Below, piece after piece: positions 34,064-41,638 of a DNA stretch of 64,000 nt. A program made the translations under genes and the position numbers. Every line of letters begins with the position of its first letter. Within the stretch, counting starts at the first letter, position 1. Source of the stretch: Bacteroidia bacterium (GTDB taxonomy: Bacteria; Bacteroidota; Bacteroidia; Bacteroidales; Paludibacteraceae); contig SAAO01000008.1 in NCBI GenBank assembly GCA_009929375.1, positions 50,882 through 114,881 of the forward strand, written 5' to 3'. The notes beneath the pieces are model-generated. The model ran no database searches and had not been told where the DNA came from. It worked only from the letters and a program-made list of their open reading frames with translations.

Positions 34064-34804
34064 TTATCTGTTCCAGATTTCCCATGCTGCAATGGCCTGA
34101 CCTATCAGCATTTCTTCACCATTAAGGGCTGTGGCGCCGGCGTCGCGGCCCTTTTTCATGAACAAAGTTTCAGCAGGATTGTAAACCACATCGAAAAGCA
34201 GATGTTTGTCGGTCAGGAATTGATAAGGAATGTCCGGACATGCATCGGTTTTTGGAAAAGTGCCCAGAGGTGTTGCGTTTACAATCAGCAAATTGTCATT
34301 CAGAATTTCTTCATTCAGGTCGCTGTAGGTGAGTTGTCCTTCGCGGGTACTGCGCGAAACATAACTGCATTCAATACCAAGTTGTTGCAAAGTGTACAAA
34401 ATAGCCTTTGAAGCACCTCCTGTACCCAGAATCAGTGCTTTTTTGTGGTGAGGTTTCAGAAATGGTTTGAGCGAATTTTCGAATCCGATGGCGTCTGTGT
34501 TAAATCCTGTGAGCGTTGCTTTGCCGTTATTGTCGTAATCGAAGCGAATAACATTTACTGCTCCGATACTTGTAGCAGTATCATCGAGCTTATCGAGCAA
34601 CGGAATGATTTGTTCCTTGTAGGGAATAGTTACATTGAGTCCTGAGAGTTTTATGCTGTTTCTCAAATTTGGAAATTCGCTGATATTTGAGAGTTCGTAA
34701 AGGTCGTATCGGGCATCGATGTTTTCGTTTTGGAATTTCTCACTGAAATATTTTTTTGAAAACGAATGTCCTAACGGGAAGCCAATCAGTCCGAATTGTC
34801 GCAT
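34064..34804 (-). CDS. aroE: Shikimate dehydrogenase
   Basis: A 246-residue enzyme reducing 3-dehydroshikimate to shikimate with NADPH in aromatic amino-acid synthesis. Family blocks are FGLIGFPLGHSFSKKYF, GLNVTIPYKEQIIPLLD (catalytic Lys in PYKE), IGAVNVIRF, the nucleotide loop LILGTGGASKAILYTL, NATPLGTFPKTD and the end block GATALNGEEMLIGQAIAAWEI. It is slightly shorter than the E. coli enzyme, as usual in Bacteroidota. Its start is 6 bases after the DedA gene, so the two are cotranscribed. Confidence 0.95.
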   Translation of the reverse strand: MRQFGLIGFPLGHSFSKKYFSEKFQNENIDARYDLYELSNISEFPNLRNSIKLSGLNVTIPYKEQIIPLLDKLDDTATSIGAVNVIRFDYDNNGKATLTGFNTDAIGFENSLKPFLKPHHKKALILGTGGASKAILYTLQQLGIECSYVSRSTREGQLTYSDLNEEILNDNLLIVNATPLGTFPKTDACPDIPYQFLTDKHLLFDVVYNPAETLFMKKGRDAGATALNGEEMLIGQAIAAWEIWNR

Positions 34805-34810
34805 ATCTCC

Positions 34811-35530
34811 TTATTTTTTAGCCTTCTTTATTATAAATTTTACAGCGTAAAAAACAATTACAAGGCCAAGAATTCCAAGAATTATGTAGCTTAGTTCGTG
34901 GCTATATTTGTCGATAAGATCGGCCTGACCATGAGCAATATATCCGAGCAAAGCAAGTATCGTATTCCATATACCTGCGCCAAGTGCGGTGTAGATCGTA
35001 AAACTTACCAAATTCATACGGGCAAGACCTGCAGGAAGGGAAATAAGTTGTCGGATACCGGGAATAAGTCGTCCCACAAATGTGGATGTTTTTCCGTGAT
35101 CGTTGAAGTATTTTTCGGCTTTCTGTATTTTTTCGCTGCTCAGCAACATTAATTTGCCAAATTTACTATCCGCAATTTTATACATGATAGGTCGCCCCAG
35201 CCAAATGGCCAATCCATAGTTTATAAATGCACCGATAAGTGCGCCTAGCGTACCGAAAAGCACAACAAGGAATATGTTCAGATGACTATCGGGTTTGCTT
35301 GCAATGTAAGCTGCAGGAGGAATAACCACTTCGGAAGGAAAAGGAATGAACGAACTTTCGATGGTCATAAGCACTGTGATGCTGAAATAGTTCATGTTTT
35401 CTTCGTACCATTTTTCCACCTGCTGAATAATGCTTGGTGATGATTGAATACTGTCGGTAGCCGGAGCTTGTGAGAATGCATTACCGGCAAAAAGTAAAAC
35501 GAAGAAAAGAATAAGAAGTTTCCTGTTCAT
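34811..35530 (-). CDS. DedA-family membrane protein
   Basis: A 239-residue DedA/SNARE-associated protein, inner-membrane, linked to lipid carrier or phospholipid scrambling in other bacteria. Family words seen: ESSFIPFPSEVVIPPAAYIA, GTLGALIGAFINYGLAIWLG and GRLIPGIRQLISLPAGLARM, with four to five membrane segments. It has an N-terminal hydrophobic stretch (LLILFFVLLFAGNAFSQ) that reads as a signal peptide, followed by about 30 residues before the core, unusual for DedA. It lies 6 bases before aroE and 29 bases after the TPR gene. Confidence 0.88.
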   Translation of the reverse strand: MNRKLLILFFVLLFAGNAFSQAPATDSIQSSPSIIQQVEKWYEENMNYFSITVLMTIESSFIPFPSEVVIPPAAYIASKPDSHLNIFLVVLFGTLGALIGAFINYGLAIWLGRPIMYKIADSKFGKLMLLSSEKIQKAEKYFNDHGKTSTFVGRLIPGIRQLISLPAGLARMNLVSFTIYTALGAGIWNTILALLGYIAHGQADLIDKYSHELSYIILGILGLVIVFYAVKFIIKKAKK

Positions 35531-35559
35531 ATATAATAACTTACATTAATTACGGTTAA

Positions 35560-36933
35560 TCAAAAAAAGCCGTGAAGCACAGCTTCGGGACAAAGTTCGA
35601 GAAATAAACCACCGGCATCGAGATTTTGTTCGATGGCTTTTTTTAGATATTCTTTTGAGTTTATATAATTTTCGGTTTTATAAAGCGCTACAGCAATAAA
35701 TAAATCGATATGTTCGAGCGTGTTATCGAGGTCGTAAGCTGTCATATAGTATTTGAGAGCCGTTTCGAACTCCATTTTATCCATGCAGATATTGGCAATG
35801 GCCATTAGCGTGTCCGGTTGATTCGGGTCGAGCGTAATGGCTTTGAGATAAGCCAGTAAAGCATTGTCAATGTCGTTGATGCCGATCAATCCTTCAGCCA
35901 TATAAACCCATGCATCTGCTGAGTTTTCGTCAACAGCAATGGCCAGTTGTACGTAAGCCAGACTTTTTTCGTAATCTTCTTTTTCGAGATAACAAACGGC
36001 CAGGCCGGTCAGTGCTTCGTAATTGTCGGGTAGTTCTTTTAGCGATGCGCTGTAATGCTCAATGGCCTGATCAAATTGCTCAAGCCGCTCATAGCTTTCA
36101 CCAATAAACAGATGTACCTGCCAAAGGTCGATGGCCGATTTTGCATATTCGTTATAGGTGTCGATGGCGTTGTCGTACTCGCCACTCTGAAAATGAGCAT
36201 GTGCTTTCTGAAGTGTTGTCAGCGGGTCGTTATCGTTGATTGCCAATGCAAAATCGTAAGCGTTGATGGCATTTGCAAAATCCTGTTCGGCAAAATAAAC
36301 CTGCCCCATATTAAACCACGCTTCCGACGAATAGGAATCGATGTTGATAATGCGGTTGTATGTTTCGATAGCCAGTTGGTTGTCGCTGATTTGCTCGTAG
36401 CAAAAGGCGAGTTCGTAAAGCAGATCTATGTTTTTATTGAAAAAAGCATCGCCTGTTTTCAGAAAATGAAGAGCACTTTCGAAATCGAATTGCGAGATAA
36501 AAATAAATGCAATGTCGAGACAAATATTATCAATATCCTCACTTTCGGACGCCACCAGCATATCGGCAACCATGCGTGCTTCCTTGTATCGCGATGAGCG
36601 TGAAAGGGCTTCGATGCGCAGCAATTGCACTTCGTAATCGCCCGAATGGTTCATGGGCTCAAGTATGTGCATGGCTTTTTGCGTTTCGCCCGAAGCAAGA
36701 TAAATCTTCGCCCTTTTGGTCTTCAGTTCATTGCTAGCAGGGTGAAGTTTCAGCCCAAGTTCGAGTGCACGGCTGCTGTCGGTGGTTTTTCCTTTGCGCA
36801 GATAATAGTCTACAATGGCTTCAAGTTCTTCAACGTCGAAATATCCCGGAGCTTTGCCCTCTAAAAAACTTTCGTAGCGTTTTATAATCTCATTTGCCTC
36901 ATCATCGACCGGATATGTCAGTTTCCGACTCAT
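35560..36933 (-). CDS. Tetratricopeptide repeat protein
   Basis: A protein of about 458 residues made of roughly ten TPR units (for example YNRIINIDSYSSEAWFNMGQ; SAIDLWQVHLFIGESYERLE; NPDTLMAIANICMDKME as the pattern), with no signal peptide once the start is placed at 36933 (MSRKLTYPVDDEANEI). The open frame extends to 37011, but that stretch overlaps the promoter box TATTTTTG (36955-36962). TPR proteins act as scaffolds. No partner domain is attached. It heads a minus-strand run with the DedA and aroE genes, 29 bases upstream of DedA. Confidence 0.85.
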   Translation of the reverse strand: MSRKLTYPVDDEANEIIKRYESFLEGKAPGYFDVEELEAIVDYYLRKGKTTDSSRALELGLKLHPASNELKTKRAKIYLASGETQKAMHILEPMNHSGDYEVQLLRIEALSRSSRYKEARMVADMLVASESEDIDNICLDIAFIFISQFDFESALHFLKTGDAFFNKNIDLLYELAFCYEQISDNQLAIETYNRIINIDSYSSEAWFNMGQVYFAEQDFANAINAYDFALAINDNDPLTTLQKAHAHFQSGEYDNAIDTYNEYAKSAIDLWQVHLFIGESYERLEQFDQAIEHYSASLKELPDNYEALTGLAVCYLEKEDYEKSLAYVQLAIAVDENSADAWVYMAEGLIGINDIDNALLAYLKAITLDPNQPDTLMAIANICMDKMEFETALKYYMTAYDLDNTLEHIDLFIAVALYKTENYINSKEYLKKAIEQNLDAGGLFLELCPEAVLHGFF

Positions 36934-36945
36934 TGTTTGGAATTT

Positions 36946-36963
36946 GTATTTTTGCAAAAATAC
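36946..36963. promoter_or_regulatory. Perfect 18-bp palindrome containing the -7 box of the TPR gene
   Basis: GTATTTTTGCAAAAATAC is its own reverse complement. The minus-strand half gives TATTTTTG (36962-36955), a -7 box 21 bases before the TPR start. The plus-strand half gives the same box facing the other way. It could be a symmetrical promoter core or an operator. Confidence 0.5.
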
Positions 36964-37095
36964 TGTATAAAACGCAATAAAGTAAACGATTAACTCAAAA
37001 GTTATCAACAATTCATATTGTGAAGTACTTATTTAAGGCTTTTTGTAATAATGTTGTTTTAAGGGTTTAATTTTATATCAACGAAGATTTTTTTG

Positions 37096-38718
37096 TTAAT
37101 GCTTTGAGCTGCCATTGGTTGTAATTTTTAGTACGGACGCAATATCAGCTGTTTTGGGTGCATTTTCGGGGAAAGTAACCGTTAATCCATCATTGTTTTG
37201 TTTGAATTGAATTTTGCCATATCCAAGTAATTCTATTTTTTTGACTTTAAGTTTTTTAGCCGGAGATGTTTTTGAAAATGCTTTCAGTGTTATTTCCTGC
37301 GAATCGGGACGACCCATCAAAGAGGCATACACAACGTTTTTTTTGCAAACATATCTGATGTCCTTTGCGCTGTATTTGATTCCTTCGTTAAAGCCCTGAG
37401 CCGATAAGGGAATAACTGACTCTGCTGTCGGACCTTCGCCAAATACACTCCACACACGGGTTCCGTGAATACTTTCACTGTTTATTTTCATCCATTCCGT
37501 AATATTTTGTACAATTGCGAGTTCTTTTTCGTCAATTGAACCATCACCACGAACGGGAACACTTAACAGCAGATTTCCGTTTTTACTGATAATGTCGATA
37601 AGCATGCGAATAACTGTTTCTGCTGATTTATAACGGTTTTGATTATAAACTGAACGATTGTAATGCCAGTCGCCAATGCATGTGCATGTTTGCCAGTATT
37701 TGCTTTGTGGACGATCGGGAACGCCTCTTTCCACATCCCAAACCATACATTCCTTTTGCTGTTCGTTGAGTATTTTCCCGAAAATTACTGCTTCGTTTTT
37801 ACCTTTATTTTCAGCCATGCTTTTGTTGTACATGTGAGCGGCAATTTTTAGTCCCACGTCGCTTATTTTGTAGAATGGTAGCGCAGTATCGTCAAAATAA
37901 AGCAAATCAGGGTTGTATTTGTTTATCAGGTCGATGGTGCGGTTGTAGAATTTGTCGAGGTAGGCCTGGTCGGGAAGCGATGCGCCGTTTACCCAATCCC
38001 ATTGTGAGTGAATGGTTCCTGATTTGTGGCTTCCGGTGCTTCTTTCGTGTCGCTGTGCATATAAATCCTGTGGATCGAGACCTTCCCACCATTTTCCGGC
38101 ACCATCAGCTGCGGTCAGATTGCCATCGAAATCCTGCGATGGTTCGAGCCACGACCATGCGTGCGAAGCATGCACGCTTACCCCGAAAGGTAAATTGTAT
38201 TTCTTCGCCGCTTCAGCCCAACCTCCGATAATATCCTTTTTCGGACCAACTTTTGTGGTGTTCCATGGTTGATATTTGCTATCGTACATGTCCAGATTAT
38301 CGTGATGATTCGCCATGGCAAAAAAGTATTCTGCTCCGGCATTTTTATACAACTTAACCAGTGAGTCTGGATTCCATTTATCTGCTTTCCAGATGTTTAT
38401 GACATCTTTGAAACCGAATTCTGCCGGATTCCCATAATTTGCCACATGAGAATTATATTGCCAGGTATTTTTGTAATACATAAAGCGGGCGTACCAGTCG
38501 CCCTGTTCTGGCTGACATTGCGGACCCCAGTGTGCCCAAATGCCAAACTTTGCATTTTGAAACCACTCAGGTGCGTTGGAATACTGACTCAGCGATTCCC
38601 AGTTTGGTTCATAAATGCCTTTGGCCATTGGTTCATTCTGAGCGTCTAGTGTATTTAATGCGCTGAATATAAATATAATCAGCGCTGAAATTTTCAGGAT
38701 CAGTGTGTGTTTGTTCAT
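37096..38718 (-). CDS. GH29 alpha-L-fucosidase
   Basis: A 540-residue secreted enzyme with a signal peptide (ending ALNTLDAQ). GH29 blocks include the N-terminal WFQNAKFGIWAHWGPQC, FFAMANHHDNLDMYDSKY, KYNLPFGVSVHASHAW, and DLLYFDDTALPF, where D276 is the likely nucleophile Asp. The C-terminus is a beta-sandwich (VKKIELLGYGKIQFKQ). It releases L-fucose from glycans such as mucin or N-glycan side chains. It is 59 bases downstream of the aldo/keto reductase gene and probably cotranscribed with it. Confidence 0.93.
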   Translation of the reverse strand: MNKHTLILKISALIIFIFSALNTLDAQNEPMAKGIYEPNWESLSQYSNAPEWFQNAKFGIWAHWGPQCQPEQGDWYARFMYYKNTWQYNSHVANYGNPAEFGFKDVINIWKADKWNPDSLVKLYKNAGAEYFFAMANHHDNLDMYDSKYQPWNTTKVGPKKDIIGGWAEAAKKYNLPFGVSVHASHAWSWLEPSQDFDGNLTAADGAGKWWEGLDPQDLYAQRHERSTGSHKSGTIHSQWDWVNGASLPDQAYLDKFYNRTIDLINKYNPDLLYFDDTALPFYKISDVGLKIAAHMYNKSMAENKGKNEAVIFGKILNEQQKECMVWDVERGVPDRPQSKYWQTCTCIGDWHYNRSVYNQNRYKSAETVIRMLIDIISKNGNLLLSVPVRGDGSIDEKELAIVQNITEWMKINSESIHGTRVWSVFGEGPTAESVIPLSAQGFNEGIKYSAKDIRYVCKKNVVYASLMGRPDSQEITLKAFSKTSPAKKLKVKKIELLGYGKIQFKQNNDGLTVTFPENAPKTADIASVLKITTNGSSKH

Positions 38719-38777
38719 ATGATTGAATTGTTATGATTAGTGTATTTGAGAGCCTGTTTGCAGACTTATTTTTTATT

Positions 38778-39812
38778 TTAAATGTATTTGTATTCTTCTG
38801 ATATTAAATCTTTTTGTTTCATGTCCCACCAGAATTCAGCCGGAACTTTAGTGCTTACTAACTGCACATTTGTTTTTATGCTTGCCGGCTTTGAAGTGTT
38901 CAGCGCAATGCTGATCACACCCGGAGCCGACATGGCAAAACTTACACAAGCCTGCGCCGGACTGACATTGTGTTTTTGGCAAACCGCAAAAAATGATTCA
39001 CGCCAACTGAAAAGAGCTTTATTCTCTTTGCTATTCACCATTTTATAATCAAAATAATCGCCTCCTGTCAGAAATCCTGCGTGAAAAACTGCTGAATTGA
39101 CAATACTTATTTTTTGTGTTTGCAGCTTTTCCATAAATGTAAGCAATTCCTGCGGGTGACGCAAAATGGTCATGCTGTTGGCGAGCATTACCCAGTCCAA
39201 ATCTACTTCAGCAGTAATTTCTTCAATAATTCTCCAGTTTTTAGCACCAATGCCAACAGCTTTAATTTTTCCGCTTTTTTTCAGATCGGACAAAGCTCTG
39301 TATCCCTCAACGATATTTGTGAAGCGGGTGTCTCTGTCTTTTGACGAAACTGCTGCATTCAAATATTCATCGGGATCGTGTACCGAGGCCAGCTGAGCCG
39401 GATATTTGCTGCCACATAAGTGGTTACCTTCCTCAAAACATCTCATTATTCCTTCGTAGCTGATATCCTGAACGGCATCGAACTGTAGATTTTTCCATAC
39501 TCCCGGTTCGAATGTTGGTTCAGCGGTTCTTAGAGCCGTACGACTCCAGCCGAGTTTGTTGCTAATGATGACTTTGTCGGGGTCAATGATCAGTTTGTCA
39601 AGAGATTCACCCAACTTTTCGAGCGCAAGTCCTGCACCATATTTTCCTGCACTATCGAATACTACAGGTGCGGGACAATGTTCGAAAGCCTGTTTTACAA
39701 TATCCGTTTTTGTTTGGTCGGAAATGGCCGTATATAAATTGCCCAGTGCGCTGGTTCCAAAAATAATGGTAGGTATTTTTAATCCCGTTCCGACAATTTC
39801 GTTGAACTCCAT
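38778..39812 (-). CDS. Aldo/keto reductase, L-fucose dehydrogenase-like
   Basis: A 344-residue aldo/keto reductase. The catalytic Tyr lies in FDSAGKYGAGLALEKLGE, the Lys in VIISNKLGWSRTAL, and a His in ASVHDPDEYL, all in family positions. The N-terminal GLKIPTIIFGTSALGNLY and the size resemble the D-threo-aldose 1-dehydrogenase / L-fucose dehydrogenase branch, which oxidises L-fucose to its lactone. Together with GH29 and the AraC gene this suggests a fucose use module. The substrate is an inference from context. Confidence 0.85.
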   Translation of the reverse strand: MEFNEIVGTGLKIPTIIFGTSALGNLYTAISDQTKTDIVKQAFEHCPAPVVFDSAGKYGAGLALEKLGESLDKLIIDPDKVIISNKLGWSRTALRTAEPTFEPGVWKNLQFDAVQDISYEGIMRCFEEGNHLCGSKYPAQLASVHDPDEYLNAAVSSKDRDTRFTNIVEGYRALSDLKKSGKIKAVGIGAKNWRIIEEITAEVDLDWVMLANSMTILRHPQELLTFMEKLQTQKISIVNSAVFHAGFLTGGDYFDYKMVNSKENKALFSWRESFFAVCQKHNVSPAQACVSFAMSAPGVISIALNTSKPASIKTNVQLVSTKVPAEFWWDMKQKDLISEEYKYI

Positions 39813-39871
39813 ATCCTTAAACTGTTTGAATATAAATTATAAACAGGTATCAGCAAACTGAATAATTGAGT

Positions 39872-39903
39872 TATCTTTGTGTTGCTTTGTTTCTGCAAAG
39901 ATA
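39872..39903. promoter_or_regulatory. Two face-to-face -7 boxes between AraC and reductase genes
   Basis: TATCTTTG (39872-39879, plus) and its exact inverse CAAAGATA (39896-39903, giving TATCTTTG on the minus strand) stand 16 bases apart. Each is a valid TAnnTTTG element, one pointing to the araC-type gene at 39983 and one to the reductase gene ending its start at 39812. No clear -33 boxes are seen, as expected if an activator helps. Confidence 0.5.
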
Positions 39904-39982
39904 TTTATAAATCTGATATTCAGTTTGTATGCTTATATCTTATTTGTGTACAAAATAAATATTTATCTGAATTACGACAATA

Positions 39983-40885
39983 ATGAGCATATTATCCGAA
40001 AAACTTAAATACGATCCATGGGAAGCATATCAGGAAATTGCAGATGTGAAAATAGTTTTGCATTGCAGCAGATATTGGATGCTTTCGGAGTGGGAATGTG
40101 AGAATATGTCTTTTCCCTTCTGGCGTTTATATCACAGTCGTACAGGTGGTTCATTTGTTACTTTTGAGGCTTCTGAACATGAACTTACAAATGATAAACT
40201 ATTGCTGATTCCTCCGTACACATCATTTTCAACACGAATAAAAACGCTTAAATCAATTCAATCTGAAAGTATCAGGGGAGTCAGCATTAAGTCCGAAACT
40301 GAAATTGACTTTTACCGTCAATCCGGCATGTGCGATCAGTTATTTGTGCATTTTAATCTGGGATATCCACTGGATAAAATCAAAGCAGGAATTTACGAAA
40401 TTGATTTGTCTGATTACTGGCTAAACGAGTTGATGCAGATTGAACGTGACCGTCTGGAGGCTCCTGAAAGCATCGGTTTTTTGTCACATATAAAAATTAC
40501 CGGACTTATCAGTTTTGCTCTGCAGCATTTACCTGCCGGTTTATGGCATTTTCCGGTGGTGGATAAGCGCATTTTAAATGTGATGAAATATATTGATGAA
40601 AATCTGAAAGAATCGCTGAATAATAATGAGCTCAGTGCTGTTGCCAATCTGGCGACCAACTATTTTGCAAGGCTTTTTCGCGAATCGCTTGGGCTTAGTG
40701 TGCAGGAATATATTCAGAAAAAGCGTGTGGAAAATGCCGTGATGCTTTTTCACCACAGCGATATGGAAATTGTCGAAATAGCTTTTGAATCGGGGTTCTA
40801 CGATCGTCATCATTTCTCCAGAATTTTCAAGAAGCATACAGGCTTTTCACCGGCAGCCTATCGCGATAAGATTCGCAGAGGATAA
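39983..40885 (+). CDS. AraC-family transcriptional regulator
   Basis: A 300-residue AraC/XylS-type regulator. The C-terminal 100 residues carry two helix-turn-helix units (NNELSAVANLATNYFARLFR; MEIVEIAFESGFYDRHHFSR) and the family end KKHTGFSPAAYRDKIR. The N-terminal 190 residues are the ligand-binding part (PPYTSFSTRIKTLKSIQ). It is divergent from the reductase and GH29 genes, so it probably senses fucose or a derivative and controls them. The effector is not visible in the sequence. Confidence 0.92.
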   Translation: MSILSEKLKYDPWEAYQEIADVKIVLHCSRYWMLSEWECENMSFPFWRLYHSRTGGSFVTFEASEHELTNDKLLLIPPYTSFSTRIKTLKSIQSESIRGVSIKSETEIDFYRQSGMCDQLFVHFNLGYPLDKIKAGIYEIDLSDYWLNELMQIERDRLEAPESIGFLSHIKITGLISFALQHLPAGLWHFPVVDKRILNVMKYIDENLKESLNNNELSAVANLATNYFARLFRESLGLSVQEYIQKKRVENAVMLFHHSDMEIVEIAFESGFYDRHHFSRIFKKHTGFSPAAYRDKIRRG

Positions 40886-40929
40886 AAGATTTTGCGACTG
40901 CCTCCTCGCTTCGAAACGCATGATTTCGC

Positions 40930-40937
40930 TATCTTTG
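40930..40937 (+). promoter_or_regulatory. -7 box of the NUDIX gene
   Basis: TATCTTTG, 106 bases before the ATG at 41044. A clear -33 element is not seen. Confidence 0.35.
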
Positions 40938-41043
40938 TATTTAAATAATGTTTAAAGCTAATAAAATACAGCTTTTGTTCGTTAGTAAAAAATAAACGGT
41001 TTCCGAAAAAAAAGGGAACTTTCAAATTTTCATTTTATTATCA

Positions 41044-41571
41044 ATGTATTTCTCCGAATTATTCAAATTTTGCCCTGTGTGTGGCTCAAAGCAGTTTTTG
41101 CCAAACAACGAAAAATCACTTAAATGCGCTGACTGTGGTTTTGTACTTTACGTAAATCCTTCGTCGGCAGTCGCTGCTTTCGTGATGAATCAGGCACGGG
41201 AATTGCTGGTGTGTCGCAGAGCAAAGGAACCCGCTGTCGGAACGCTCGATTTGCCGGGAGGTTTTGTGGATGCAAATGAAACTTCCGAAATGGCTGTGTC
41301 ACGCGAGATAAAAGAAGAAATTGGCGCCGAAACGGTTGCTGTGAAGTATCTATTTTCGCTGCCTAATGAATATTTGTACAGCGGACTGACTATTCCAACC
41401 CTCGATATGTTCTATGAATGCAGTATTGCCGACTACGAAAATATCGTGGCAGCCGACGATGTGGCGGAGTGTTTTTATGTTCCTCTGGCTGATCTGAACC
41501 CTGAAGAATTCGGACTGCGAAGCATAAAAAATGCGGTGGAATTGTTCAGGAATTCTTTTGTTGTTAAATGA
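41044..41571 (+). CDS. NUDIX hydrolase with N-terminal zinc ribbon
   Basis: A 175-residue protein. An N-terminal zinc ribbon (Cys-Pro-Val-Cys near residue 9, Cys-Ala-Asp-Cys near 29) precedes the NUDIX domain, whose box runs GGFVDANETSEMAVSREIKE plus EIGAE, matching GX5EX7REUXEEXGU. This layout resembles NudC-like enzymes that act on NADH or other dinucleotides, but the downstream SQPWPFPxS motif of NudC is absent, so the substrate is open. The next gene starts 67 bases on with its own promoter. Confidence 0.9.
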   Translation: MYFSELFKFCPVCGSKQFLPNNEKSLKCADCGFVLYVNPSSAVAAFVMNQARELLVCRRAKEPAVGTLDLPGGFVDANETSEMAVSREIKEEIGAETVAVKYLFSLPNEYLYSGLTIPTLDMFYECSIADYENIVAADDVAECFYVPLADLNPEEFGLRSIKNAVELFRNSFVVK

Positions 41572-41585
41572 AAATATTATCTTTG
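41557..41585 (+). promoter_or_regulatory. Promoter of the large TPR gene
   Basis: TTTG (41557-41560), a 17-base spacer and TATCTTTG (41578-41585). The spacer is a little short. RNA would start near 41592, 47 bases before the ATG at 41639. Confidence 0.5.
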
Positions 41586-41638
41586 CACGAATGTGCTTTT
41601 AAGTCAAAAAATCTGAAATTAATTAACAGAATATCCCG

